DNA of 64,000 nt, taken from Agarivorans sp050870875 (GTDB lineage Bacteria > Pseudomonadota > Gammaproteobacteria > Enterobacterales > Celerinatantimonadaceae). Every line of letters begins with the position of its first letter. Position 1 is the first letter of the stretch. Positions 19,196 through 28,158 of the stretch are shown one piece after another. Under the pieces are notes generated by a model. It had not been told where the DNA came from. It made no database searches and saw only the letters and a program-made list of their open reading frames with translations. The stretch covers positions 744,001 to 808,000 of the forward strand of contig NZ_CP194041.2 of assembly GCF_050870875.2 (NCBI RefSeq). The letters run 5' to 3'. Both the position numbers and the translations under genes were made by a program.

Positions 19196-19609
19196 TTTGA
19201 CTTTCCCTTTATGGAGTGGCGCTTCTCGCGTCGGCTATTTAGCTGTGAATGAAGGATCGCTATTGGCGAGCGGCCCAATCTTGCTTTGAGGCTCTATCTT
19301 GCGTTGAAATGAAGGCCAATGTGAGCGTTGATTTGCTCACAGGATGTTGTAGGGAGTATGAGGGCTCGTAATGGCAGAGCTTGATGTGTAGTCCTGCAAA
19401 GCCGCAATGGAGAGTAAACCATTATTCAATTCACTTTAGTCTGGTATGGCTAAGTAGATATTTGGCTTAAAGCTTTTGACGCGTTGTTTTGCGGAATGAG
19501 TTGTCCCCATTATGCCACATCGCGTTCGCTGCGATTAAAAGGTTTTCATCTCGAACCTAAAATGACCACCCAGTATAACTGCCCTGAGGGCTAAGATGGA
19601 TGACTTAGA
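19196..19609. other. Intergenic region before prsK
   Basis: About 414 bases lie between the ATPase and prsK genes with no supported ORF or RNA gene. A short palindrome GCCCTGAGGGC (19581-19591) lies just before the prsK start. A partial sigma-54 look-alike (TTGGC at 19462, same first half as the dctP promoter) lacks the -12 GC, so it is not called. The promoter of prsKR is probably here but is not resolved. Confidence 0.45.
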
Positions 19610-21649
19610 TTGAGTATAATTGTAGGCCTATTCGGATATAGCTTAGCTGCAATAATTTATTTGTTGTTTAGCTTGTTATTGTTGACGACCAAGCAGAGTG
19701 GTTTTCAGCGGCAAGCTTTAAGTTTAGCGGTGTTTTTTACTTTTATTTGGGCTGTTCTTGGTGCCGCCCAAATGCGCTTTTCATTTGCCTTAGGTTATTT
19801 TTATTCTTTGGAAAGCTTGCGTAACGGGCTATGGATGTTGCTGTTATACGCAACCATTGCGCCGCGCTTTAGTTTTGGTAATCTGTTGCAAGGTTCTTGG
19901 CGCCGTAAAGGCGTATTGCTTGGTCTATTGGTGATTGCCTTATTACAGTTGTTGGCTGCTATTTTTCATGTCCCACTGAATCAGTTTTGGCTGATTAGCC
20001 AATTGTCACAGGCAGTGGTGGGTCTATGGCTAATTGAGCAGTTGTATCGACGTATCGATGTCACGGCTCGGCCAACCATTAAACCGATGTGTTTAGGTTT
20101 GGGAAGCGTGTTTGCTTTCGATTTTTCACTGTATGCTAATGCGTTAATCACCTCAGGTATTTCTTTTGATTTTTGGGTCTTACGTGGCTTAGTGGCAATT
20201 TTGGCCGCCCCTTTGGTATTGCTAAGTGCGCGTCGGGTCAAGCGTTGGTCGACTAAAATTTATGTCTCACGAGATGTGATTTATCACAGCACTCTACTGT
20301 TAGTTGCCGGGGCTTACCTGCTAATGATGGCGCTGGTTGGCTATTACCTCCGTTATGAGGGAGGAGACTGGGGAAGTATTGCCCAGAATGGTTTTTTTGC
20401 CTTAAGCGTGTTGGTACTGGTGAGTTTATTTTTATCGGAAAAGTTGCGTAAGCAGCTTAAGGTTCAGATCACAAAGCACTTCTTCGCCAATAAATATGAG
20501 TATCGTGAAGAATGGATGAAGTTTGCTGCGGTGTTAGAAGATGACGGTATCTCGCCCTATGCGATTGCGCTTAAAGCGATTAACCAGCCCTTCGATTGTC
20601 ATTTTGCTAGCTTAGCCATCGTGGAAAATGGGCGATTTATAGTCAAGGCTAGTTATAATCTAAGAGAAGATGATTCACAGATTTTGGCTTGTTTGGAACA
20701 CCTTGGTATGGCAGCTATCGAGCATCAATGGATCGTTGATATTGCGGAATTAAAAGCCGATCCTAGTGTCGTTCCATTTAAGGTTTCGACTCTGGATTTG
20801 CAGCAAATTACTAAATTTGCCTATGTTATTCCAACCAGTACTGCTGCCGGATTTAAGGGGGCAATCTTGTTATCTCCGCCCACTTCGATCCATAGTGTAA
20901 ACTGGGAAGATCGCGACTTAATGCGTGCTATTAGCCGCCAGTTAGCGGTGTATTTGAATCTTCATCGTTCCAACTTAGCGTTGGCCGAAAGTCAGCAATT
21001 CGACACCTTTAACCGGATGTCGGCCTACCTGGTACATGATTTAAAGAACGTATTAGCGCAGCTGCAATTGTTATCAAAAAATGCCATTAAGCATAAACAT
21101 AATCCTGAGTTTATCGACGATGCCTTTGACACGGTCGATTCGGCTGCCAGTCGCTTAAGAAAGGTGGTTGCGCATTTAAGTAATAAACAACGTATTGATA
21201 CTGTGGTTGCACCATTTAATCTGCTTCGGGCATTGCAGCAAGTTTTAAAGGTTAAGGTGAGTAACCTACCAGCACCGGAGCTGGATTATCAAATTGGATC
21301 CGATTTTGAATTGGTTGGAGATCAAGAACGCTTCATTAACGTACTCTCACATTTGGTTCAAAACGCCCAAGATGCCAGTGATGAGAGTGGTCAGGTCTTG
21401 CTTCGCGCATCTTTGCAAGCGCAAACTTGTTTGGTCGAAGTTGAAGATAAAGGCGTAGGTATGAGTGTTGATTTTATTGACAATCGCTTGTTTAAACCCT
21501 TTGATACAACTAAGGGAAATGCTGGTATGGGGGTGGGCGCTTACGATGCCAAACGTTTCGTCGAAGAATTGGGTGGACATATCCAAGTGATAAGTAAACA
21601 GGGCGAAGGTAGCTTATTTAAGCTATTTTTACCGATTCACAAGATTTAA
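19610..21649 (+). CDS. prsK: XrtA/PEP-CTERM system histidine kinase PrsK
   Basis: This is the membrane sensor kinase of the exosortase system. About eight membrane helices fill residues 1-280. A GAF-like segment follows (about 300-450), then the phospho-acceptor region YLVHDLKNVLAQLQLL (histidine in HDLKN). The ATPase domain has NAQDAS, DKGVGMS and GMGVGAYDAKRF. The overall plan and 679-residue length match TIGR02916. Its signal is unknown; its partner PrsR is the next gene, 42 bases downstream. The TTG at 19610 is the best start because the first membrane helix begins at once, although the ribosome site is weak. Confidence 0.92.
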   Translation: MSIIVGLFGYSLAAIIYLLFSLLLLTTKQSGFQRQALSLAVFFTFIWAVLGAAQMRFSFALGYFYSLESLRNGLWMLLLYATIAPRFSFGNLLQGSWRRKGVLLGLLVIALLQLLAAIFHVPLNQFWLISQLSQAVVGLWLIEQLYRRIDVTARPTIKPMCLGLGSVFAFDFSLYANALITSGISFDFWVLRGLVAILAAPLVLLSARRVKRWSTKIYVSRDVIYHSTLLLVAGAYLLMMALVGYYLRYEGGDWGSIAQNGFFALSVLVLVSLFLSEKLRKQLKVQITKHFFANKYEYREEWMKFAAVLEDDGISPYAIALKAINQPFDCHFASLAIVENGRFIVKASYNLREDDSQILACLEHLGMAAIEHQWIVDIAELKADPSVVPFKVSTLDLQQITKFAYVIPTSTAAGFKGAILLSPPTSIHSVNWEDRDLMRAISRQLAVYLNLHRSNLALAESQQFDTFNRMSAYLVHDLKNVLAQLQLLSKNAIKHKHNPEFIDDAFDTVDSAASRLRKVVAHLSNKQRIDTVVAPFNLLRALQQVLKVKVSNLPAPELDYQIGSDFELVGDQERFINVLSHLVQNAQDASDESGQVLLRASLQAQTCLVEVEDKGVGMSVDFIDNRLFKPFDTTKGNAGMGVGAYDAKRFVEELGGHIQVISKQGEGSLFKLFLPIHKI

Positions 21650-21691
21650 CTAAGTCTGCGGGCTTACTAATAAGTAAATGGATGAGATGAC

Positions 21692-23038
21692 ATGGAAACG
21701 CTATTAGTCGTAGAAGATGACCCTGGTATTCAGAAGCAATTGAAGTGGAGCTTTAGTGATTATCAAGTGGTGATAGCTGGTGATCGTCATCAGGCCATTA
21801 CCGCACTTAGGCGCTATGAGCCTAAAGTGGTCACTTTAGATTTAGGTTTGCCACCGGATGAAGCCAATGCCAGTGAAGGTTTAGCAACCTTGAAAGAAAT
21901 GCTAGAGCTTAATCCTAAGCTTAAGGTCATTGTGATTACAGGGAATGAAGATAAAGACAATGCCTTAAAGGCAATCGCGATGGGGGCTCATGATTTTTAT
22001 CATAAACCGATTGACGATGACACGCTGTCGGTGATTATTGCCCGAGCCCTGTGGGTGGCAAACATTGAGCTTGAAAATGAAACCTTGCGAGGCGCATCGC
22101 TGGATAGCAATGGCTTCTTAGGTAATTCCCCTCAAGTGCAAAAAGTGTGTCGGATGGTGGAACGGATTGCGCCAACGGAAGTCACCACGCTGCTATTAGG
22201 GGAGAGCGGCACTGGTAAAGAGGTCTTGGCTAGGGCGATTCATCAGCAAAGCCCCCGTAAAGAGAAGCCCTTTATTGCGATAAACTGTGCCTCGATCCCT
22301 GAAAACTTGTTGGAAAGTGAGCTATTTGGTTTTGAGAAAGGTGCCTTTACTGGAGCTCATAAAACCACTGAAGGGAAGATTGAATGTGCCAATGGTGGCA
22401 CCTTATTCCTTGACGAGATTGGTGATATGCCTTATCCACTACAAGCGAAAATATTACGTTTTTTGCAAGAGAAAGTGGTTGAGCGTGTTGGTGGGCGTAA
22501 AGAAATTCCTGTGGATGTGAAAATCGTTTGCGCGACTCACCAAAACTTATCGCAAATGGTAGAACAAAAAGAGTTTCGTGAAGATTTGTTTTATCGGATC
22601 AGCGAAATAACCATTAATATTCCACCTTTGCGGGAACGCGGTGAAGATGTGATTCTGCTGGCGCGCGCTTTCTTGCAAAACTACAACAAGCAGATGCAGC
22701 GAAACATTAATAATTTTAGTGACGATGCCATCGCCGCTCTCAGTCATCATCGCTGGCCCGGCAATATTCGTGAGTTGCAAAATAAAATTAAATCAGCAGT
22801 GATCATGGCTGATAACAAGCAAATTACTGCTGAGGATTTGGCCTTATCGGTGGGTGATGAAGAGGAGATGAAGCTGGCTTTAAACCTACGCCATGTTCGA
22901 GAAGCAGCAGAGAAATTGGCGATTAATAAGGCTTTGGCCTTAAGTGATGGCAATGTCTCAAATACTGCTAGTTTATTAGGCGTGACACGACCTACCTTAT
23001 ATTCTTTATTTGAAAAACACGGTTTAAAAACAGATTAA
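21692..23038 (+). CDS. prsR: XrtA/PEP-CTERM sigma-54 response regulator PrsR
   Basis: This is an NtrC-type transcription activator matching TIGR02915. The receiver domain has VVEDDPG and the phosphorylation aspartate in TLDLGLP (about residue 50). The AAA domain carries GESGTGKE (Walker A), ELFGFEKGAFTGAH (the GAFTGA loop that contacts sigma-54) and GGTLFLDEIGDMP. A Fis-type helix-turn-helix closes the protein (NVSNTASLLGVTRPTLYSLF). It is expected to turn on PEP-CTERM and polysaccharide genes from sigma-54 promoters, yet I found no canonical sigma-54 site in this part of the window. GGATGAG lies upstream of the ATG. Confidence 0.93.
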   Translation: METLLVVEDDPGIQKQLKWSFSDYQVVIAGDRHQAITALRRYEPKVVTLDLGLPPDEANASEGLATLKEMLELNPKLKVIVITGNEDKDNALKAIAMGAHDFYHKPIDDDTLSVIIARALWVANIELENETLRGASLDSNGFLGNSPQVQKVCRMVERIAPTEVTTLLLGESGTGKEVLARAIHQQSPRKEKPFIAINCASIPENLLESELFGFEKGAFTGAHKTTEGKIECANGGTLFLDEIGDMPYPLQAKILRFLQEKVVERVGGRKEIPVDVKIVCATHQNLSQMVEQKEFREDLFYRISEITINIPPLRERGEDVILLARAFLQNYNKQMQRNINNFSDDAIAALSHHRWPGNIRELQNKIKSAVIMADNKQITAEDLALSVGDEEEMKLALNLRHVREAAEKLAINKALALSDGNVSNTASLLGVTRPTLYSLFEKHGLKTD

Positions 23039-23111
23039 CTCGGGTGAATTATTTTGCCCGTAATTCCCTACCGCCGACGAAAGGGTTTGGCAGAAAGAGA
23101 TGAGGAATATG

Positions 23112-23552
23112 ATGGATAATTCACAAACAGAGATGAATATTTTGGTGACCCCTGAGATGGCTAACTTTTCAGGAAAGATGCATGGCGGGTCAATGTTAAA
23201 AAAGTTGGATGAAGTGGCTTATACCACCGCGATCCAGTATTGCGGACATTACGCAGTGACCTTGTCGGTGGACCAGGTGTTATTTAAGAATCCGGTAGAG
23301 ATTGGCGAGTTTGTCACTTTTTTAGCCTCTGTTAACTATACTGGCCGAACCTCGATGGAGATCGGGATTAAGGTGATAGCCAAAAATCTGAAAGAACAAA
23401 CCGTGCGGCATACTCATTCGTGCTTCTTCACCATGGTGGCTGTCGATGATAAAGGCCATTCGATTAACGTTCCGCCACTCGAACCACGCACTGAAGTGGC
23501 TAAACGTCGCTTTAACGATGCCTTACGCCGGCGACAGCGGCGCATGGAATAA
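23112..23552 (+). CDS. Acyl-CoA thioesterase (hotdog fold)
   Basis: This single-domain hotdog thioesterase of about 146 residues is of the YciA/BACH type, which hydrolyses acyl-CoA to free acid and CoA. The conserved opening FSGKMHGGSMLKKLDEVAYTTA carries the HGG motif and the catalytic acid, and the basic tail NDALRRRQRR is usual for the group. Three ATGs are close together (23100, 23109, 23112); GAGGA at 23102-23106 fits 23112 best. It stands alone after prsR and ends at a bidirectional terminator shared with the TRAP operon. Confidence 0.85.
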   Translation: MDNSQTEMNILVTPEMANFSGKMHGGSMLKKLDEVAYTTAIQYCGHYAVTLSVDQVLFKNPVEIGEFVTFLASVNYTGRTSMEIGIKVIAKNLKEQTVRHTHSCFFTMVAVDDKGHSINVPPLEPRTEVAKRRFNDALRRRQRRME

Positions 23553-23568
23553 TCACTGAGTAATAATA

Positions 23569-23590
23569 GGGCCTGCATTTGCAGGCCTGT
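23569..23590. terminator. Bidirectional hairpin terminator
   Basis: A perfect stem GGCCTGCA (23570-23577) and TGCAGGCC (23580-23587) is followed by TGTTTGATT. It lies between the convergent thioesterase and dctM genes and can serve both. Confidence 0.75.
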
Positions 23591-23594
23591 TTGA

Positions 23595-24992
23595 TTAATA
23601 GCCATTGATGCGATCGAAGTATTCGGGTAAAAACAGCGATATCTGTGGGATGTAGGTAATCAGCATTAAAAATAGCAGCAGTAAGCTTAACCAAGGCAGA
23701 CAGGCCTTAATCACCCAGCCCATGCTTTTACCGGTAATTCCAGCAGTGACAAACAGATTGAGTCCTACCGGTGGCGTGAGCATGCCGATTTCCATATTGA
23801 CCACCATAATGATGCCCAGATGGATTGGGTCGATCCCCAGTTGAGTGGCGATTGGGAACAAGATCGGAGCCATAATTAGCAAGATGGCCGAAGGTTCCAT
23901 AAAGTTGCCAGCGATCAGTAACAGAATGTTCACTACCACTAAAAATGCCCAGGGTTGTAAGCCATAAGCGACGATCGATTCGGCGATCATATGCGGAATG
24001 CGCTCGGTAGTAAGCACATGCGCAAACAACATCGCATTGGCAATGATGAATAACAACATGATGCTTACTTTAGCTGCGTCCTTGAGCACGTGGCGAACCT
24101 CTTGATTGTTCACCGATTTGAAGATGCTGATTGGCAATAACCAAACATTGCGAGCGATCGCTTTAGACAGGCTCTCCCCTTGGTTTCGCCAGGCCTGACC
24201 TTTGAGCGGCCCAATATCACGATAGCCATAAACCGAGACTAAGAAGGCGTAGACTGCCGCGACCGATGCCGCTTCGGTGGGACTGGCGATACCGCCATAA
24301 ATGGATCCCAGCACGATGACTATCAGCATTAAACCGCCCGTGGCTTTGAGCGCCGATATCCCCCATTGGCGACAGCCGGGATAGGGCTGCGCCGGAAGAT
24401 TTTTGATCCTTGCAACTACGTATATGGCGAGCATTAAGATACTGCCCATCATGAGCCCAGGGATGAAGCCAGCCATAAACATGCGTGACGCCGAGACCTC
24501 GGTGGCGGCAGCATAGACCAGCATGACAATCGAGGGGGGGATTAAAATACCCAAGGTACCGGCATTAGCGATAACACCTGCCGCGAGGGACTCAGGATAG
24601 CCTGAGCGTACCATGCCAGCAATCACGATGGAGCCAATCGCTGCCACGGTGGCGGGACTGGAGCCCGATACCGCGGCAAATAACATACAGGCCAACACCG
24701 AAGCCATGGCCAGTCCACCACGAATATGGCCGACACTGTCCATTGCAAAGTTAATCAGCCGTCGCGCCACTCCCCCAGTTGAGAGAAATGCCGATGACAA
24801 AATGAAGAAGGGGATCGCAAGCAGCGTATAGTGCTCCGAGGTTGCTTCAAATAGCTTTAGAGCGACTGATGCCAAGGAGTCATTGGAAAACAGTAAAATG
24901 GTGGTCATACTGGCAAAACCTAAGGCGACCGCGATGGGCATACCAATGATCATGCAAATAAACAGTAAGATAAAAAGAGTGAAGGTGGTCAT
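23595..24992 (-). CDS. dctM: TRAP dicarboxylate transporter large permease DctM
   Basis: This is the 12-helix ion-coupled subunit of a tripartite ATP-independent transporter. It starts TFTLFILLFICMIIGMPIAV and includes ATVAAIGSIVIAGMVRSGYP and GILIPPSIVMLVYAAATEVS, which are DctM signatures. At 465 residues it is longer than the usual 425-430 because of a cytoplasmic insert around residues 255-305 (GYRDIGPLKGQ...); similar longer forms occur in marine gammaproteobacteria. It lies 24 bases after dctQ and is the last gene of dctPQM. Confidence 0.92.
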   Translation of the reverse strand: MTTFTLFILLFICMIIGMPIAVALGFASMTTILLFSNDSLASVALKLFEATSEHYTLLAIPFFILSSAFLSTGGVARRLINFAMDSVGHIRGGLAMASVLACMLFAAVSGSSPATVAAIGSIVIAGMVRSGYPESLAAGVIANAGTLGILIPPSIVMLVYAAATEVSASRMFMAGFIPGLMMGSILMLAIYVVARIKNLPAQPYPGCRQWGISALKATGGLMLIVIVLGSIYGGIASPTEAASVAAVYAFLVSVYGYRDIGPLKGQAWRNQGESLSKAIARNVWLLPISIFKSVNNQEVRHVLKDAAKVSIMLLFIIANAMLFAHVLTTERIPHMIAESIVAYGLQPWAFLVVVNILLLIAGNFMEPSAILLIMAPILFPIATQLGIDPIHLGIIMVVNMEIGMLTPPVGLNLFVTAGITGKSMGWVIKACLPWLSLLLLFLMLITYIPQISLFLPEYFDRINGY

Positions 24993-25016
24993 GGTCAGAT
25001 CCTTTGCCGGTAATGC

Positions 25017-25553
25017 TTATTGTTTTTCTATTTCGTCAGCTAAGTGCATGCTGTCTTTGGCTTCGTCTGCGAGGTGGAAACCATCTTGTTGATTGGTGAT
25101 GACCTTCCAACCTACCTCTAAAAATCGAACCACTAACAACACAAAACCGATAAATAACACACTCATGGTTTTCCATTTTTCAATCGGTAAATCTTCCATT
25201 TCAATGCCGATCCGTTGCAGTTTGCTTAGGTATACCCAAGAGCCATACATAAATAGGCTGCAATAGAATAAACATAGAGCTAAGGCCAATAGCGTGAGTA
25301 GTTTACGTTGGGTGGGCGGAAGAATTCTGACAAAGGCATCGACCCCAATATGGGCGCCTTCTCTGACTCCCCAGCTAGCACCGAGTAGGACCAGCCAAGC
25401 GGAGCAATAGAGAGTGACCTCTTGTACCCAGTGGATCCCAGAGTTAAATACAAAGCGCATGATCACTTCGATAAATACCAGTAGCGTCATGGAGACCAAC
25501 AGTAGGGCGATGAAGTTTTCTTCGAAACGCCGGAACCAAGTTACAAATTTCAT
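25017..25553 (-). CDS. dctQ: TRAP dicarboxylate transporter small permease DctQ
   Basis: This is a four-helix membrane subunit of 178 residues. It shows RFVFNSGIHWVQEVTLYCSAWLVLLGASWGVREGAHIGVDAF, the conserved DctQ core with the EE/EV and GAHI features. It partners with DctM and receives substrate from DctP. The C-terminal cytoplasmic tail (HLADEAKDSMHLADEIEKQ) holds a short repeated HLADE element. It sits between dctP and dctM in the operon. Confidence 0.9.
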   Translation of the reverse strand: MKFVTWFRRFEENFIALLLVSMTLLVFIEVIMRFVFNSGIHWVQEVTLYCSAWLVLLGASWGVREGAHIGVDAFVRILPPTQRKLLTLLALALCLFYCSLFMYGSWVYLSKLQRIGIEMEDLPIEKWKTMSVLFIGFVLLVVRFLEVGWKVITNQQDGFHLADEAKDSMHLADEIEKQ

Positions 25554-25622
25554 GCTATGTCCTTATGAGCAAAACCGCTTGGGGACTTGCGCAGAGTGAG
25601 GGGCCTCTGCGCAAGTCAGCGT

Positions 25623-26603
25623 TTATTGGTTGGCAGCCGCCGCTGCTTCGATAATATTTTTACCGATTTCAGTTTCAAATTGTCGCCATACAGGCTTCAT
25701 TGCCTCGACCCATTGTTGGCGCTGCTGAGGAGTTAGAGAGATAACTTGTGAGCGTTTTGAAGCGATAATATGGGCTTTATCCTGTTCGGCTTTGTCGGCA
25801 GCAATCTGGTTTCCCATGGCGACAGCTTCGTTTAAGGCCGCTTTTAATTCAGTACGGATATCATCGGGCAGCCCGTACCAGAAATCGGCGGAGGTGACGA
25901 TGAGGTAATCCAATACGCCATGGTTGGATTCAGTAATGCTGTTTTGTACTTCAAAAAACTTCTTCGAATAAATATTGGACCAGGTGTTTTCTTGGCCATC
26001 GATGGCGCGAGTTTGCAACAGGGTAAATACTTCCGAGAAGGGTTTTTTCAAGGGAACCGCGTCCACAGCTTCAAACTGTGCGGCTAATACGTCTGAAGAC
26101 ATGATGCGAAACTTCTTACCTTTGACATCAGCTGGTGTATACAGGGGTTCATTGGCCGATAATTGTTTCATACCGTTATGTAGATAGCCTAGACCGACTA
26201 GGCCCTTGCTTTCGAGAGAACCTAATAGCTCTTGGCCAGCATCACTGGCTTGAAATCGCTCAACCGCAGCCATATCTTTGAATAAGAAAGGAAGATCAAA
26301 TACTTGCAACTTCTTCGTGTATTTTTTGAATTTAGATAGCGAAGGCGCAATGAATTCGATGTCACCTAAAAGCAGCGCTTCTAGCTCCTTACCGTCCCCA
26401 TAAAGTTGCGAGTTGGGGTAGACTTTTACTTCTACTTTACCGGGTAAACGTTGTTCAGCGAGTTGTTTAAATTTAAGTGCCATTTGCCCTTTGGGAGTGT
26501 TTTCTGCAACCACATGAGAAAACTTAAGTTCAATCGGGGCGGCATGGATTGCTGATGCAAACGCCAAGCTTAGGGCGGTGAGTGTGCTTGCCAATCGTTT
26601 CAT
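25623..26603 (-). CDS. dctP: TRAP transporter C4-dicarboxylate-binding protein DctP
   Basis: This is a periplasmic binding protein of 326 residues with a signal peptide (MKRLASTLTALSLAFASAIHA). Mature motifs include LKFSHVVAENTPKGQMALKF, the substrate-arginine region GKKFRIMSSDVLAAQFEAV, and TLLQTRAIDGQENTWSNIY, all typical of DctP. It would bind succinate, malate or fumarate for the DctQM permease. A sigma-54 promoter lies about 50 bases upstream, so expression should depend on DctD, encoded just upstream on the same strand. Confidence 0.93.
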   Translation of the reverse strand: MKRLASTLTALSLAFASAIHAAPIELKFSHVVAENTPKGQMALKFKQLAEQRLPGKVEVKVYPNSQLYGDGKELEALLLGDIEFIAPSLSKFKKYTKKLQVFDLPFLFKDMAAVERFQASDAGQELLGSLESKGLVGLGYLHNGMKQLSANEPLYTPADVKGKKFRIMSSDVLAAQFEAVDAVPLKKPFSEVFTLLQTRAIDGQENTWSNIYSKKFFEVQNSITESNHGVLDYLIVTSADFWYGLPDDIRTELKAALNEAVAMGNQIAADKAEQDKAHIIASKRSQVISLTPQQRQQWVEAMKPVWRQFETEIGKNIIEAAAAANQ

Positions 26604-26651
26604 ATTATTCTTCCTTGTAATGGCTTATGTAGGGATTACGCGATAGCTAAC

Positions 26652-26668
26652 AGCAAGCTTTAAGCCAA
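26652..26668 (-). promoter_or_regulatory. Sigma-54 promoter of dctPQM
   Basis: On the minus strand the sequence TTGGCTTAAAGCTTGCT matches the -24/-12 consensus, with GG and GC exactly ten bases apart and the TTGC half complete. It lies 49 bases before the dctP ATG, and the neighbouring dctD encodes a sigma-54 activator. Confidence 0.85.
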
Positions 26669-26688
26669 CAATGAACTATATTATTTAA

Positions 26689-26705
26689 CCATTTGTTTAC
26701 AATGG
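26689..26705. promoter_or_regulatory. Possible DctD upstream activating dyad
   Basis: CCATT and AATGG form a five-base dyad seven bases apart, about 21 bases upstream of the sigma-54 promoter. Its place fits an enhancer-type activator site, but it is short and lies close to the promoter; weak evidence. Confidence 0.3.
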
Positions 26706-26753
26706 CTTATTGGTTTTTTCATGAGCGGTAAAGAAAAGGGATGGGTTATGAAC

Positions 26754-26769
26754 GGGGGGGATCCCCCCC
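26754..26769. repeat. Perfect G7-AT-C7 palindrome
   Basis: Seven G, then AT, then seven C form a 16-base perfect palindrome in the spacer between dctD and dctP. It pairs with a second G/C hairpin 17 bases away. There is no T-run, so it is not an ordinary terminator. Confidence 0.8.
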
Positions 26770-26786
26770 TTTGCTGATGATGAAAT

Positions 26787-26802
26787 GGGGGGATTTCCCC
26801 CC
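26787..26802 (-). terminator. G6-ATTT-C6 hairpin directly after dctD
   Basis: Six G, ATTT and six C make a pure G/C stem that begins at the base next to the dctD stop codon. On the minus strand it is followed by ATTTCATC, a weak T-run. It could end the dctBD transcript or block RNA decay. Confidence 0.5.
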
Positions 26803-28149
26803 TTAGTCTAAATTGACGTGTTTATAATCATCCTTTTCTAATTGGTATTTTTTCATTTTTTCGTAAAGGGTTTTACGGCCGATCTGTAACTCTTCTTGAA
26901 CCGCCTTTAAATGGCCTTGATGGCGATGTAGGGCATCTTGTAAGAGGGTTCTCTCGAATCGGTATAGTTGCTCCGCTAGGTTTAAAGACCGTTGTTGAGA
27001 CTGGGTATTAAAGGCAACGTCTTCGCCCATCAATACCCAGCGTTCGGCCAAATTACGTAGCTCTCTAACGTTGCCGGGCCATTCTTGTGCCATGAGTTCG
27101 GCGAGGCGCTGCGGACTCACCTTGGGGCTGCTGAGTTGATAGCGAGCGGAAGCCACCCGTAAAAAATTCTCTAACAGTAGGGCGATGTCTTCGCTGCGTT
27201 CGCGTAGCGGGGGAATATGCACTTCGACGACGTTGAGTCGATAATAGAGGTCACTGCGAAATTCACCTTGTTCACCGAGTGCTTTCAAATCGCTTTTGGT
27301 GGCGGCAATCACCCGCAGATCAAGTTGTACTGCTTGATTACTGCCCAAAGGTTCTACACTACGTTCTTCTAAAACTCTGAGTAATTTTATTTGTAAAGCC
27401 ATCGGCATACTTTCGATTTCATCGAGAAATAGCGTGCCATGATTGGCGTAGGCAATTTTACCGATGCGTTTTTTCTGGGCGCCGGTAAACGCGCCTGCTT
27501 CGTGGCCAAATAATTCACTTTCTATCATGTTTTCCGGCACCGCGCCGCAGTTGATGGCAACAAAAGGATGGTTGGCGCGTACACTATGATCATGCAGAAA
27601 ACGAGCGACCAGCTCTTTGCCGGTTCCTGTCTCCCCATTGATCAACACATCTGCTGGGGTATCCTTAACATGGCTTAAAATTTTGCGCAGTCGCATAATT
27701 GCTAGGGTACTGCCAAGTAGTCGTGGTCCAGGGCCACTTTGGGCGTCTAGCTCCGCTTTTAGCTCTCGATTTTCTAGGGTGAGTTGCCTTTTCTCTTGGG
27801 CGCGTTGTAGAACTTCGAGTAGATGGCTGGTGGAAAAAGGCTTCTCAAGAAAATCGTAGGCACCATCACGGATGGCTTTAATTGCCATCGAAATATCACC
27901 ATGGCCAGTGAGTAGAATAATCGGCAGATCGGGATCGATCTGCTGTGCCTGTTGCATCATTTCTAAGCCGCTGATCCCCGGCATGTTGATATCTGAGATA
28001 ATCACGCCGGGCCAATCCTGTTTGAGTTGGCTGAGCGCTTGCTCGGCACTGCTAAAGGTTTCACAGTGGATCTCCTCCAGCGCTAAGGTCTGCGCCAAAG
28101 AGCGTAGAATATCTGGGTCGTCGTCGATGATGATTACCGGTGTTTGCAC
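26803..28149 (-). CDS. dctD: C4-dicarboxylate response regulator DctD
   Basis: This is an NtrC-family activator of 448 residues. The receiver has IIDDDPDILRSL and the aspartate of ISDINMPG (about residue 53). The AAA domain has INGETGTGKE, ELFGHEAGAFTGAQ and GTLFLDEIESMP. The C-terminal Fis helix-turn-helix ends GRKTLYEKMKKYQL. It activates the TRAP operon at the sigma-54 promoter found upstream of dctP in response to DctB phosphorylation. It follows dctB by nine bases. Confidence 0.94.
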   Translation of the reverse strand: MQTPVIIIDDDPDILRSLAQTLALEEIHCETFSSAEQALSQLKQDWPGVIISDINMPGISGLEMMQQAQQIDPDLPIILLTGHGDISMAIKAIRDGAYDFLEKPFSTSHLLEVLQRAQEKRQLTLENRELKAELDAQSGPGPRLLGSTLAIMRLRKILSHVKDTPADVLINGETGTGKELVARFLHDHSVRANHPFVAINCGAVPENMIESELFGHEAGAFTGAQKKRIGKIAYANHGTLFLDEIESMPMALQIKLLRVLEERSVEPLGSNQAVQLDLRVIAATKSDLKALGEQGEFRSDLYYRLNVVEVHIPPLRERSEDIALLLENFLRVASARYQLSSPKVSPQRLAELMAQEWPGNVRELRNLAERWVLMGEDVAFNTQSQQRSLNLAEQLYRFERTLLQDALHRHQGHLKAVQEELQIGRKTLYEKMKKYQLEKDDYKHVNLD

Positions 28150-28158
28150 TGTTACCTC

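Noticed and set aside
19461..19480. Possible sigma-54 promoter before prsK (TTGGC followed by AAAGCTTTTG)
   Set aside because: It matches the -24 half of the dctP site, but the invariant GC of the -12 half is replaced by TT.
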